From the NCBI GenBank assembly GCA_965220825.1, contig OZ244839.1, positions 1,054,001-1,118,000 of the forward strand: a stretch of 64,000 nucleotides of DNA, given 5' to 3'. The position numbers and the translations under genes were made by a program. This document shows positions 34,738 through 43,805 of the stretch, piece after piece (the stretch's first letter is position 1; every line of letters starts with the position of its first letter). Source of the stretch: G965220825 sp965220825 (GTDB taxonomy: Bacteria; Pseudomonadota; Alphaproteobacteria; UBA828). The notes beneath the pieces are model-generated. The model had not been told where the DNA came from, ran no database searches, and saw nothing but the letters and a program-made list of their open reading frames with translations.

Positions 34738-36255
34738 TTGGGTCCGCTGACGGTCGACCTGCTCGTCATCGGCGGCGGCATCAACGGCGCCGGCATCGCC
34801 CGCGATGCCGCCGGGCGCGGCCTCGACGTATTGCTTTGCGAACAGGACGACTTGGCCGCGCACACGTCCTCGGCCAGCACCAAGCTGATCCATGGCGGGC
34901 TGCGCTACCTCGAACATCGCGACTTCGGCCTCGTGCGCCATGCGCTCCGCGAGCGCGCGGTACTCCTGCGCAACGCCCCGCACATCATCTGGCCGCTGCG
35001 CTTCGTGCTTCCCCATCACGCGGGGCTCCGCCCCTGGTGGATGATCCGGCTCGGCCTCTTTCTCTACGACCATCTCGGCGGGCGCGACCCACTTCCGCCC
35101 TGCGCCAGCATCGACCTCCGCCGGCACGCGAGCGGACGGGCGTTGCAGGACCGCTTTCGCCGGGCCTTCGAGTACTCGGACTGCTGGGTGCAGGATTCGC
35201 GGCTGGTAGTCCTCAACGCCCGCGATGCCCACGCGAGGGGGGCGGAGATCCGCACCCGCACCGCCTGCGTCTCGCTCACGCCGAACGGGTCGAACTGGAC
35301 GGCGGTTCTTGCCGATCACCTATCGGGCGAGCGCCTCACCGTCGCGGCGCGGGCCGTCGTCAATGCGAGCGGCCCCTGGGTCGGCCAGGTCCGCTCGCTC
35401 GCAGGCGGCACCAAGGCGAAGCACAGCGTGCGGCTCGTCAAAGGGAGCCACATCGTTGTGCCCAGGCTCTTCGACCACGCCTATCCCTACATTTTCCAGA
35501 CCGGCGACGGCCGCGTGCTGTTCGCGATCCCTTACGAGGAGGACTACACCCTGCTGGGTACGACGGATGTCGAACTTGGGGGCGCGCCCGGCCGGGTCGA
35601 GATCGCGCCCGACGAGGTCGACTATATCTGCGCCGCCGCCAACACCTACTTCGCTACCTCCGTCACCCCGGGCGACGTGGTGTGGAGCTACGCCGGCATC
35701 CGTCCGCTGTTCGACGACCAGGCCGAGAATGCGAGCGCGGTCACCCGCGACTATGTGCTGCACCTCGATCCGGTGCCCGCACCGATGCTCTCGGTTTACG
35801 GCGGCAAGCTCACGACCTACCGCAGGCTCGCCGAACAGGCGGTGGACATGCTGGCGGGACCGCTCGGGATCGGCAAACCGGGATGGACGGCGCGCGCGCC
35901 TCTGCCCGGCGGCGACATTCCGGGCGCCGATATCGGCGCGTTCACCGCACAGTGCGCCGCGCGCTATTCATGGCTGCCGGAGCGGCTTCTCCGCCACTAT
36001 GTGCGCCACTACGGCACCGATACCCATACCCTGCTCGCCGGCCTCGGCAGCATGGGCGACCTTGGGGAGCATTTCGGGGCCGGACTCTATGCGGCGGAGG
36101 TCGCATATCTCGCCCGGCACGAATGGGCGCAGACCGTCGAGGACATCCTGTGGCGGCGCACCCGGAAGGGCCTCGGCGTCTCCACAGACGGCGCCGAGCG
36201 ACTGCGCGCCTACCTTGAGGTCACGGGAATCGGCAACTGCCGGCAAAGCCGATGA
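34738..36255 (+). CDS. glpD: FAD-dependent glycerol-3-phosphate dehydrogenase family (GlpD-like)
   Basis: A 505-residue flavoprotein. LLVIGGGINGAGIARDAAGRG is the FAD-binding Rossmann motif and STKLIHGGLRYLE the family signature; GGKLTTYRRLAE and the C-terminal DAO_C-type helical domain follow. GlpD passes electrons from sn-glycerol-3-phosphate to quinone at the inner membrane, giving DHAP; the homolog EryB acts on erythritol phosphate. The start is a TTG with GGGAGA seven bases upstream, as no ATG fits. It converges with the transporter operon, 23 bases from its last gene, and may belong to that pathway. Confidence 0.9.
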   Translation: MGPLTVDLLVIGGGINGAGIARDAAGRGLDVLLCEQDDLAAHTSSASTKLIHGGLRYLEHRDFGLVRHALRERAVLLRNAPHIIWPLRFVLPHHAGLRPWWMIRLGLFLYDHLGGRDPLPPCASIDLRRHASGRALQDRFRRAFEYSDCWVQDSRLVVLNARDAHARGAEIRTRTACVSLTPNGSNWTAVLADHLSGERLTVAARAVVNASGPWVGQVRSLAGGTKAKHSVRLVKGSHIVVPRLFDHAYPYIFQTGDGRVLFAIPYEEDYTLLGTTDVELGGAPGRVEIAPDEVDYICAAANTYFATSVTPGDVVWSYAGIRPLFDDQAENASAVTRDYVLHLDPVPAPMLSVYGGKLTTYRRLAEQAVDMLAGPLGIGKPGWTARAPLPGGDIPGADIGAFTAQCAARYSWLPERLLRHYVRHYGTDTHTLLAGLGSMGDLGEHFGAGLYAAEVAYLARHEWAQTVEDILWRRTRKGLGVSTDGAERLRAYLEVTGIGNCRQSR

Positions 36256-36257
36256 TG

Positions 36258-36291
36258 CAGGCGGCGCCGGAACGTCGCCTATAGCCGCCTG
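36258..36291. terminator. possible bidirectional stem-loop between convergent genes
   Basis: CAGGCGGC (36258-36265) and its exact complement GCCGCCTG (36284-36291) bracket an 18-base loop in the short gap between the GlpD gene and the ATPase gene, whose stop codon lies in the loop. There is no T-run on either side, so an intrinsic terminator is uncertain. Confidence 0.35.
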
Positions 36292-37343
36292 TCCGTTTCC
36301 GCATCGAAGATATGCAGCTTATCCGGGGCCACGCGCAGGCGCACCGCCTCGCCGGCGGTAACGCTGGCGTCGCGCGGCGCCGTGGCGACAAAGTCCGCGC
36401 CGCCGATTGTCAGATGCAGGTTCAGATCGGCGCCGGTCTTCTCGGCGATAACGAGCACGCCCTCGATATCTCCGCCTTGGCTCAGCACGAGGTCGGCCGG
36501 GCGCATGCCGCAGACCAGTGGCTGTCTCGGCCGTGCGCCTATCGAGGCGGGCAGCGGCAGGTCGAGCCCGGCGCCAGCGAAACTCAACGCACCGCCGTTG
36601 GCGACCGCTTCGCCCTCGACGAAGTTCATTGTCGGAGAGCCTATGAAGTCCGCGGCGAAACGGCTGACCGGACGGTCATAGAGCTCGTCGGGAGTCCCGA
36701 CCTGTTCGATCTCGCCGCCCTTCATCAGCACGATGCGGTCGGCCATGGTCATCGCCTCGATCTGATCGTGCGTAACGTAGATCGTCGTAGCGCCGAGGCG
36801 ATCATGGAGCCGGCGGATCTCGAAACGCATCTGCGCGCGCAGCTTGGCGTCGAGGTTCGAAAGCGGCTCGTCGAACAGGAATACTTCGGCGTTACGCACC
36901 ATCGCCCGGCCCATGGCGACGCGCTGGCGCTGCCCGCCGGACAGCTCCTTGGGATACCGATCCAGATATTCGGAGAGATTGAGAAGAGCCGCGGCTTCCT
37001 CCACCTTGCGACGCACCTCGTCCTTCGGGAGCTTCTTGATCTGAAGGCTGAACGCGATGTTGTCGAACACCTTCATTGTCGGATAGAGCGCGTAGTTCTG
37101 GAACACCATCGCGATGTTGCGGTCGCGCGGATGCACCTCGTTCATGAGGGCGCCGCCGATATATATCTCCCCGCCTGAAATCGTCTCGAGCCCGGCGGTC
37201 ATGCGCAGCAGGGTCGTCTTGCCGCACCCGGATGCGCCGAGAAGGACGACGAACTCGCCATGCTCGATCGTCAGCGACAGACCGAGCAGCACCTCGACCG
37301 CGCCGAAGCTCTTGGCAACGCTTCTATATTCGACGGTGGCCAT
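36279..37343 (-). CDS. sugar-type ABC transporter ATPase (MalK/UgpC class)
   Basis: A 354-residue protein. GASGCGKTT (Walker A, about residue 36), LSGGQRQRVAMGRAM (signature), FLFDEPLSNLDAK (Walker B) and the switch His in YVTHDQ are intact, and a C-terminal TOBE domain of about 110 residues follows. MalK/UgpC ATPases power CUT1 importers of sugars, polyols and glycerol phosphates. The ATG at 37343 gives MATVEYRSVAKSFG. It is the last gene of the minus-strand operon, 134 bases after the binding-protein gene. Confidence 0.93.
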   Translation of the reverse strand: MATVEYRSVAKSFGAVEVLLGLSLTIEHGEFVVLLGASGCGKTTLLRMTAGLETISGGEIYIGGALMNEVHPRDRNIAMVFQNYALYPTMKVFDNIAFSLQIKKLPKDEVRRKVEEAAALLNLSEYLDRYPKELSGGQRQRVAMGRAMVRNAEVFLFDEPLSNLDAKLRAQMRFEIRRLHDRLGATTIYVTHDQIEAMTMADRIVLMKGGEIEQVGTPDELYDRPVSRFAADFIGSPTMNFVEGEAVANGGALSFAGAGLDLPLPASIGARPRQPLVCGMRPADLVLSQGGDIEGVLVIAEKTGADLNLHLTIGGADFVATAPRDASVTAGEAVRLRVAPDKLHIFDAETDRRL

Positions 37344-37428
37344 CGGCGATCCTTGCGTCTCCGGCGCTGAGCAACTTTGCCGCGGCGACGTCAGGCAGAT
37401 TGCCCGTGCCGCTACGTTCTGCGACAGC

Positions 37429-37456
37429 CGCGGGGCGGGCGCAAGCCCGCCCCGCG
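37429..37456 (-). other. strong GC hairpin after the binding-protein gene
   Basis: A perfect 12-bp inverted repeat, CGCGGGGCGGGC and its complement, with a four-base loop (TTGC on the minus strand). It starts 21 bases past the binding-protein stop, inside the operon and before the ATPase gene. No T-run follows. Such hairpins usually block 3' exonucleases so the binding-protein message outlasts the rest. Confidence 0.8.
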
Positions 37457-37477
37457 AACGTCGATCTCCGCTCGTCC

Positions 37478-38983
37478 TCAGCCGCCTTGAACGATCTCGT
37501 CCGCAGCCTGCGCGATGTCGTCCATCGCCTCCTTTGCCGAACCGTACTCGCCGGCGAAGTAGCTGCCGAGACGCACCGGAATGGTGTCGTTGGACAACTC
37601 CGCCCATTCCGGCAGGTCGGGCTCGGAGCCCATGTCGTTGGCGATGGTTGCGCGCACCACGTCGAGATGGCGCGTGGTTCCCGGGCCAACGCGACGATTG
37701 GCGATGATGCGCGGATCGTCGTAGACGCTCGCACGCGTCGGACCGGTGCCGCCGCCTAAGGCCGTGATCAGCACCTGGGTGTCGTAGGACGTCGCCCATT
37801 GCATAAAGATCCAGGCCGGGTCCGGGTTCTTCGAGTTGCGCGACACGGCGAGCGACGAGCCGCCCTGATGCCCGACGCCGGGGATCTCGCCGAAGCCGGT
37901 CTGGTCGACCGTGCGTAGCGCGTGCTTCGGCTGGGGACAGCGCACCGCCTCCATCAGCCCCGACACCTTGGTGGCGGACGGGTCGTCGAAATAGGGGAAG
38001 AACTCGCCCCAGCTCATCATGGTCGCAGCGACGCCCTGGGCGATCGATTGGCCCTGGCCGTCCCATGTCCAGCCGGTCACGCCCGGCGGCATGGTCTTCC
38101 ACAGACGGGTCCAGTACTCCATCGCCTCCAGGCCCTGCGCGTCGTTACCGACAAACTTGCGGTCGCTGTTGAAGATCGACCCGCCGTGACCCCAGAGCCA
38201 AGCCGTCCAGTCGCACTCGAGGGAGTAGTGGCCGGATTTCATCTGTCCGGTCGCACCGTAGAAATCCGGTCCCATCTCGTCGGTGATGGCCTTGGCTTGC
38301 TCGTAGTACCGCTCCAGCGTGGCCGGCGGCTCGAAGCCGAACTTCTCGTAAATGTCCTTGCGGTACATGAAGATGAAGATCGGGATGTCATAAGGCACGC
38401 CGACCAGACGATCCTCGTAGCGCGCGATGCCGTCGACCAGCGCCGGCAGGAAATCGTCCATGTTGTAGTCCGGCATTGCGAGCTCCGGCTTTTCCGCCAT
38501 CTGCTCGCGCGGGTCGAACACGTCGCGGGACGTGAACGCCGCCCAGGACTGGTCGATGTAGTAGAGGTCGTAGGTGCCGAGCTGCGAGGCGATGTCCAAC
38601 GTAAGCTTCTGCAGCACCTGCTCGAGCGGCAACACCTCGATCTCGATGGTCATGCCGGATGCTTCCTCGAAATAGGGCTTGAGCTGGCTGTTGATCGCGT
38701 TCGACGGCGGCGTCGATTCCGTGGCGAGCTTGAGCGTCGTGCCGCGGTACGGCGCGGAGACGTCCTTCACCCAGGCCAGCACCTCGTCCGAAGGCTTCAG
38801 ATCGGCCGCCTGTGCGCTGGGGAAGAACGAGCCGCCGAAGGGCCGCCCCGCACCGAGGCCGACGGCACCCAGAGCGAGGCCCAGCTGCCCGGCACGGCGC
38901 ATGAAGTCGCGCCTGCTGATGCGACGCTTGGTATAGGCGTCGGTCAGTCCGGCGACATATTGTTTACGATCACTTTCGCGCAT
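37478..38983 (-). CDS. ABC transporter substrate-binding protein, Tat-exported, family 1
   Basis: A 501-residue periplasmic binding protein. The N-terminus KRRISRRDFMRRAGQLGLALG is a twin-arginine signal with the SRRDFM motif; maturation is likely at AQAADLK near residue 60. The body has the family 1 (MalE/UgpB type) features, including DLYYIDQSWAAFTSRDV and GVPYDIPIFIFMYRKD. It is longer than most CUT1 binding proteins and rich in Trp and Tyr. It follows the second permease by 41 bases and shares that operon. Ligand unknown; a polyol or sugar is likely from the neighbours. Confidence 0.9.
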   Translation of the reverse strand: MRESDRKQYVAGLTDAYTKRRISRRDFMRRAGQLGLALGAVGLGAGRPFGGSFFPSAQAADLKPSDEVLAWVKDVSAPYRGTTLKLATESTPPSNAINSQLKPYFEEASGMTIEIEVLPLEQVLQKLTLDIASQLGTYDLYYIDQSWAAFTSRDVFDPREQMAEKPELAMPDYNMDDFLPALVDGIARYEDRLVGVPYDIPIFIFMYRKDIYEKFGFEPPATLERYYEQAKAITDEMGPDFYGATGQMKSGHYSLECDWTAWLWGHGGSIFNSDRKFVGNDAQGLEAMEYWTRLWKTMPPGVTGWTWDGQGQSIAQGVAATMMSWGEFFPYFDDPSATKVSGLMEAVRCPQPKHALRTVDQTGFGEIPGVGHQGGSSLAVSRNSKNPDPAWIFMQWATSYDTQVLITALGGGTGPTRASVYDDPRIIANRRVGPGTTRHLDVVRATIANDMGSEPDLPEWAELSNDTIPVRLGSYFAGEYGSAKEAMDDIAQAADEIVQGG

Positions 38984-39024
38984 GTCACTTCCTCCTGTGT
39001 TGGCGCGTCAAATGCCCGGCCGCC

Positions 39025-39903
39025 CTACTGTTTCAGCGATCCGAGCGTCAGCCCGCGGACCAGTTGCTTCTGGACCAGCAGAATGAAGATGAAGGCCGGG
39101 ATCATCGCGGCGGCACCGAGTGCCGCCATGTTGCCCCAGGCCGTCCCCGTCGAGGTGACGAAGCTCGACGAGACCACGGGAACCGTCTTGAGACTGGTTT
39201 GCGTGAGGGTCAGGACGAAGATGAACTCCGTCCACGAAAAGATGAAACACAGGACCGCCGTCGCGGCGATCCCGCCCTTCGCCATCGGCAGCACCACGCG
39301 GCGGAAGATCAACCAGCGCGACGCGCCGTCGATCAGGGCGCTCTCGTCGATGTCCTTCGGGATGTCGTCGAAGAAACTCTTCAGGAGAAGCACCGCGAGC
39401 GGCAGATTCATCACCGCATGGATGAGAATGATGCCGAGATAGCTGTCGATGAGGCCGATGTCCTTGTAAATGAAGAACAGCGGGATCGCGACCGCCACCG
39501 GCGGCATCATGCGCGTCGACAGGACCCATCCGACAAAAGCGTGGCGGCCCCGGAACGCCATGCGCGACAAGCCATAGGCGGCGAGCGTCGCAATCGTGAT
39601 CGAGAGAGCCGTCGAGCCGAGGGCGACGACGATCGAATCCCAGAGTCTCGGCGCCATATAGAAGTTCCCGCCGCCTGGGAGCACTTCCTGCTGACGCAAG
39701 AAACCCAGAGAGACGCCGAAGACCTCCTCGAAGTTCCGAACCGTCGGCTCGAAGGTCCAGACATTCGGCGGTACGTTGAAGATCTCCTTGGCGTTCTTGA
39801 ACGCCGTCGTGATCCAGTAGTAGATCGGGAACACGAAGATCCCCACGACCGCCCAGGCGGCGATCATGTTGGTGTGGCGCCGGGCTTTCGATTGCACGAT
39901 CAC
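39025..39903 (-). CDS. CUT1-type sugar ABC permease (MalG class)
   Basis: A 292-residue inner-membrane protein with about six hydrophobic segments and the EAA-type coupling loop around ESALIDGASRWLIFRRVVLPMAKGG. It starts at a GTG that overlaps the previous permease stop by 4 nt (GTGA); an ATG twelve codons in (39867) is the alternative. A long periplasmic stretch after the first segment (residues about 35-80) is typical of MalG-class subunits. Confidence 0.92.
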   Translation of the reverse strand: MIVQSKARRHTNMIAAWAVVGIFVFPIYYWITTAFKNAKEIFNVPPNVWTFEPTVRNFEEVFGVSLGFLRQQEVLPGGGNFYMAPRLWDSIVVALGSTALSITIATLAAYGLSRMAFRGRHAFVGWVLSTRMMPPVAVAIPLFFIYKDIGLIDSYLGIILIHAVMNLPLAVLLLKSFFDDIPKDIDESALIDGASRWLIFRRVVLPMAKGGIAATAVLCFIFSWTEFIFVLTLTQTSLKTVPVVSSSFVTSTGTAWGNMAALGAAAMIPAFIFILLVQKQLVRGLTLGSLKQ

Positions 39904-40841
39904 CAGCGCACCTTTGCGAACTTGATGAAGAGACTGGCGATCACGAGGATGATGACCAGGCTCACGAGGCTGATCGACGCACCGTAGCCCCATTTGATGA
40001 AGCTGAACGTCTGCTGCCAGGCGTAAAGGCTCAACACGTAGGTGGACATGCCCGGCCCGCCCGACGTCATGACGAAGACGTAGTCGAACATGCGAAACAC
40101 GTCGATGCCGCGGATCAGGATGGCGACGGCGATGACCTTCCACATCAAGGGCAGGGTGATGCGGCGGAAGGTCTGAATTGCGGATGCCCCGTCGAGCATC
40201 GCGGCCTCGTAGGGCTCCTGCGGCAGAGAACGCAGGCCGGCGAGGAAGATCAGCACCATGAACGGCGTCCACTGCCAGATGTCGACCAGCATGACACCGA
40301 TCAGCGCCGTCGACGCCGTCGCCAGGATCGGCGACTGGCCATCGAGCACGCCAATGGATTCCAGCACATATGTGATGACGCCGAACTCCGGATCCTCCAT
40401 CAGCAGAAACATCATCCCGGCAATCGCCGGCGGGATGACCAATGTCAGCGTCAACAGCGCCCGCAAAATGCCGTAGCCGGGCCCGTCGCGGTCCAGCAGC
40501 AGCGCGATTAGCATCCCGAGTACGACCTGTACCGAGAGGACCACGGAGAAGTAGATGAAGGTAACGCCGATGGAGCTCCAGAACCTGGAGTCTTCCACCA
40601 GCGTCGCCCAGTTGCTCCAGCCGACATATTCAAGCCGCCGCTTGAACGGCGCATATTCGTGGAAGCTCAGCCAGACGTTGTAGAACAGCGGATAGATCGT
40701 GAAGACGATCAGGAGCGCCAGCAGCGGCGCGATCCACGGTAGCGGGCGATCCGGCGAGAATAGGCGGCGCAGCCCGGCCGGCGCGAGGCCGGTCCAGGGT
40801 GCGACCGCCGCGCGCGAAGGATTGCCCGCCGTCTGGTTCAT
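39900..40841 (-). CDS. CUT1-type sugar ABC permease (MalF class)
   Basis: A 313-residue membrane protein with six to seven hydrophobic segments. The coupling loop reads YEAAMLDGASAIQTFRRITLPLM. It heterodimerises with the MalG-class partner encoded next. Overlaps the aldolase stop by 4 nt (ATGA), so import and catabolic genes are translationally linked. Confidence 0.93.
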   Translation of the reverse strand: MNQTAGNPSRAAVAPWTGLAPAGLRRLFSPDRPLPWIAPLLALLIVFTIYPLFYNVWLSFHEYAPFKRRLEYVGWSNWATLVEDSRFWSSIGVTFIYFSVVLSVQVVLGMLIALLLDRDGPGYGILRALLTLTLVIPPAIAGMMFLLMEDPEFGVITYVLESIGVLDGQSPILATASTALIGVMLVDIWQWTPFMVLIFLAGLRSLPQEPYEAAMLDGASAIQTFRRITLPLMWKVIAVAILIRGIDVFRMFDYVFVMTSGGPGMSTYVLSLYAWQQTFSFIKWGYGASISLVSLVIILVIASLFIKFAKVRW

Positions 40842-41560
40842 GCAGCGCGCTTCCGCGCTCGCGTCTTGCGGGGCGAGCGCGCACCGCCGGAGGTCGCGCG
40901 TCCGTCGTCTTCCTGAAGGCCGTATCCCGCGAATGCCAGGATGGTCTCATCGACCTCGGCGTCGCTCAAAAGCGTCGGGCCGCCTATCTGCAGGCTCAGG
41001 TAGTACTGCTTCGCGATCGTCTCGAGCTCGATGGCGCGCCACATCGCCTTGGCGAGCGTGTCGCCAATCGTAATCATGCCGTGGTTGGCCAACAGACAGG
41101 CGGTGCGGTCCTGCATGGCGGCGACCGCCAGGCGGGACAGCTCGTCGGTCCCGAACCGCACATAGCCGGCACAGCGCACGGTGTTCCCGCCGAAGCAGGC
41201 GATCATGTAGTGGCAGGCTGGGATCTCCTTGCGCGCGATGGCCAGCGTCGTGCAGTAGGTCGGATGTGCATGCACCACGGCGTTGGCATCGGAACGTTCG
41301 CGCAAGATCCTGTGGTGGAACGGCCATTCCGTCGACGGCTTGAGCGGACCGGTCCAGGCGCCGCTCTCGTCTTCGAGCGAAATCGACGCCACCATCTCGG
41401 GCTCCATGGCATCGTATGGCGTCGCCGAGGGCGATATCAGCATCCGATCCCCGAACCGCACCGATATATTGCCGGAGGTCCCCTGGTTGATGCCGCTCGC
41501 ATTCAACTCGCGGCAGCGCTCCACCAGCTCGCGTCGCAGGTCTTTCTCCACCTTGTTCAT
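40838..41560 (-). CDS. class II aldolase/adducin family protein
   Basis: A 240-residue protein of the L-fuculose/L-ribulose phosphate aldolase-epimerase fold. GTSGNISVRFG binds phosphate, SPSATPYDAM follows, and the zinc site is supplied by His in HAHPTYC and His in NHGM; the catalytic Glu is likely in STEWPFHHRI. These enzymes cleave ketose-1-phosphates to DHAP plus an aldehyde or epimerise pentulose phosphates. The basic C-terminal tail (RKTRARKRAA) is unusual. Overlaps both neighbours by 4 nt. Confidence 0.88.
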   Translation of the reverse strand: MNKVEKDLRRELVERCRELNASGINQGTSGNISVRFGDRMLISPSATPYDAMEPEMVASISLEDESGAWTGPLKPSTEWPFHHRILRERSDANAVVHAHPTYCTTLAIARKEIPACHYMIACFGGNTVRCAGYVRFGTDELSRLAVAAMQDRTACLLANHGMITIGDTLAKAMWRAIELETIAKQYYLSLQIGGPTLLSDAEVDETILAFAGYGLQEDDGRATSGGARSPRKTRARKRAA

Positions 41561-42393
41561 AGAGCTCCTCTCTCCGGGAATGTGACGAGGCCATTCGCTT
41601 CACGCGCGTTCAGGATCGCAGCGGCGATCTCGACGAAGCCCGCGGCGCCGCGCGACGGCGCCACGAAGGCGGGTTCCGCCTCGATGCGGCCCGCGAAGTC
41701 GCGCACATTGGCGACACCGCAGGCGTTCGGGAAGTGATGGAACATGGGCGCATCGTTCGGGCTGTCGCCGCAAAACACGATCCGGTCGCGGTCGGCGTCG
41801 ATGTCGATCGACAGGACCTCGGCCCCGAATCGGCGCGTCATCGACAGCTTGTCATGGTCGCCGAACCATCCGTTGACATGGATCGACGACACCTTTGCCG
41901 TCGCGCCGTTCTCTTCGAATATCGCCTTGATCCGGGCGACCGCGTCCGCCGGGAGAGGGCGGACGTCTTCGCAATAGTCGATCGCCAGGTCGGCTTCCCG
42001 ATAGGGCTGATCGGCCGAGACCGCAGCGCCGGGAACCTCGGCAAGAACCTGTTCTCGCACCGCCTCCAGACGACGGCGGTTCGACGCGCGCTCCGCCTCC
42101 GACGCCGCGTATACGCGCCGCAGCTTTCGCGCGTCCCGGTCGTATGTGAAGTACAGCGCACCGTTCTCTCCGACGACACCGTCGACCGGCCAGAAGCGCG
42201 CGACCATGTCGCACCAGCCCGCCGGCCGACCCGTGATCGGTGCGACCGCGAGCCCCGCCCGGTGAAGGCGCTCAAGCGCGGCGTACGCATCCGCCGGCAG
42301 GCGGCCGTCGGTCGTCAGTGTGTCGTCGATGTCCGTGAGAACGACGCTGATCATCGCCGCGGTATCGCTCGGCATGTCGGCCAGCGGGCGCAT
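41557..42393 (-). CDS. HAD-superfamily phosphatase, Cof/HAD-IIB type
   Basis: A 278-residue hydrolase. Motif I is LTDIDDTLT with the Asp nucleophile, motif II ITGR, and motif IV GDSPNDAPMF. A large C2-type cap between ITGR and GDSPND is typical of the Cof/sugar-phosphatase group. It probably dephosphorylates a sugar or polyol phosphate made in this pathway, or removes a toxic one. The ATG at 42393 overlaps the upstream stop by one base; a GTG one codon before gives a 4-base overlap, and the core fold begins only at the ATG 13 codons on. Confidence 0.87.
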   Translation of the reverse strand: MRPLADMPSDTAAMISVVLTDIDDTLTTDGRLPADAYAALERLHRAGLAVAPITGRPAGWCDMVARFWPVDGVVGENGALYFTYDRDARKLRRVYAASEAERASNRRRLEAVREQVLAEVPGAAVSADQPYREADLAIDYCEDVRPLPADAVARIKAIFEENGATAKVSSIHVNGWFGDHDKLSMTRRFGAEVLSIDIDADRDRIVFCGDSPNDAPMFHHFPNACGVANVRDFAGRIEAEPAFVAPSRGAAGFVEIAAAILNAREANGLVTFPERGAL

Positions 42394-43757
42394 CACGCCG
42401 CCTCCGCCGCGAAGTCGTCGAGGAGGCCCGCGTCGCAGGCGATATCGACGAACGAGAACCTGTCTCTCATCTCGTGCGCGTGTCGGACTGCCTCGCGATA
42501 GAACGCCGCGTCAAGACCGAGCTCGGCCGCGGTTGTCGCTCCACCCGCGGCCGCCAATCGCTCGCGCATGGTCTCGACCGGGACGGAGACTTGCAGACAC
42601 TCCCGGCGCAGGGACGGCCAGATCTCCCGCAGTTTTTCGTTCAGCGTGGCGGCCCCTTGCGCGTCGAGCGCCTTCTTCCGGTACTCCGCCGCACATTGCG
42701 CACCGGCCTCCCCTCCCATGCGCCGCACCATGTCGTCCTCGTCGAGCCGGGTCGGCCGCAGCAGAGGCGGCTCCGGTCGGTCGAGCAGCCACTGTTGCAA
42801 CCGTGCCATCGTGATGCTCGCGACCCCGACCTGCTCGCCGTGCAACGATCCGGGATGCCGCTCCCGCGCGAAACAGTCGATGTAATGCGATATCTGGTGT
42901 TCGCTCATGGAACCGTGGTTCGAGACGTTGGTGAAGCCGACGCCCAGCCCCGACAATGTCAGGCCCCTTACGAGGTAGCCGATCGCCTCGATCTCGCCAC
43001 GTCCGATGGCGTCAGCCCGGGCATTCACTTCCACATCGTTCTCGGCCGAGATGGTGTACGGCTCTTCCCGGAAGAAGGTTCCGAGCAAGCGATGCGACAT
43101 CCACCAGTCGATCCGGGCAACCGACGTGCAGAGACTGTCGCCGAAACCTGCGGCCGCCATGCGCGGCGGCGCCGCCGCGATCGTCGCGAGCTCGAGGAAC
43201 ACGCCCTTCGGCGGATGCGCCCCGAGCGACACCCTGAGCCCGCTCGGCAGGCCCATCGAGGCGGTGGACGAGGTGTAGCCGTCCATCGAGGCTGCCGTGC
43301 CGAAAACGGAGCAGGTCCGCCCGTCTTGCGCGGTGACATATTTGCAGAGATCGTTGATCGTGCCGGAGCCGACAGCCACGAGATGGTCGACCTCCGCGAC
43401 ACGGTCGGACAAAGCCGATACCGTCTCGAAATTCGCATGCGGCGCCTCACCGAGGACCGCCGCCTTTGCCGCCATGCCGCCAGCGAGGCAGGCATCGTGG
43501 ACGCGTCGCCCCAGAGCCTCCCACGAGTTGGCGTCCGCCACGACCGCGACGGACCCTCGGGACACGCCGAGCGCGCGCAGCAGCGAGACCTCCTCGTCCT
43601 CGAGGGTTTCGGCGATGACGATCTTATCGATGGCGCTTCGCGGCGACCTCCCACCGGTCGCCGGATTCACCCAGCGGCCCAGGTAGATGTCGTCGATCGA
43701 CGCGGTCCAGCCGCCGGCCGGACCGATCGAGTCCGGGCAGCAGGGGGCATTTTTCAC
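42393..43757 (-). CDS. AraM/EgsA-type sn-glycerol-1-phosphate dehydrogenase family
   Basis: A 454-residue member of the iron-dependent alcohol/glycerol dehydrogenase superfamily. VGSGTINDLCKYV binds the NAD(P) pyrophosphate; AASMDGYTSSTAS, AAGFGDSLC and the metal ligands Asp (in MDGYTS), His (in SEHQISHYID) and His (in LHGEQVG) match Bacillus AraM, which interconverts DHAP and sn-glycerol-1-phosphate. A linker and helical region after about residue 330 makes it somewhat longer than AraM. It is the first gene of the minus-strand operon, 48 bases from the operator repeat. It may instead oxidise another polyol phosphate. Confidence 0.85.
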   Translation of the reverse strand: MKNAPCCPDSIGPAGGWTASIDDIYLGRWVNPATGGRSPRSAIDKIVIAETLEDEEVSLLRALGVSRGSVAVVADANSWEALGRRVHDACLAGGMAAKAAVLGEAPHANFETVSALSDRVAEVDHLVAVGSGTINDLCKYVTAQDGRTCSVFGTAASMDGYTSSTASMGLPSGLRVSLGAHPPKGVFLELATIAAAPPRMAAAGFGDSLCTSVARIDWWMSHRLLGTFFREEPYTISAENDVEVNARADAIGRGEIEAIGYLVRGLTLSGLGVGFTNVSNHGSMSEHQISHYIDCFARERHPGSLHGEQVGVASITMARLQQWLLDRPEPPLLRPTRLDEDDMVRRMGGEAGAQCAAEYRKKALDAQGAATLNEKLREIWPSLRRECLQVSVPVETMRERLAAAGGATTAAELGLDAAFYREAVRHAHEMRDRFSFVDIACDAGLLDDFAAEAA

Positions 43758-43805
43758 CGCGAGCGTCCCGATGCCAAACTGCTGGTGACATGTTTCAGGG
43801 TAGCC

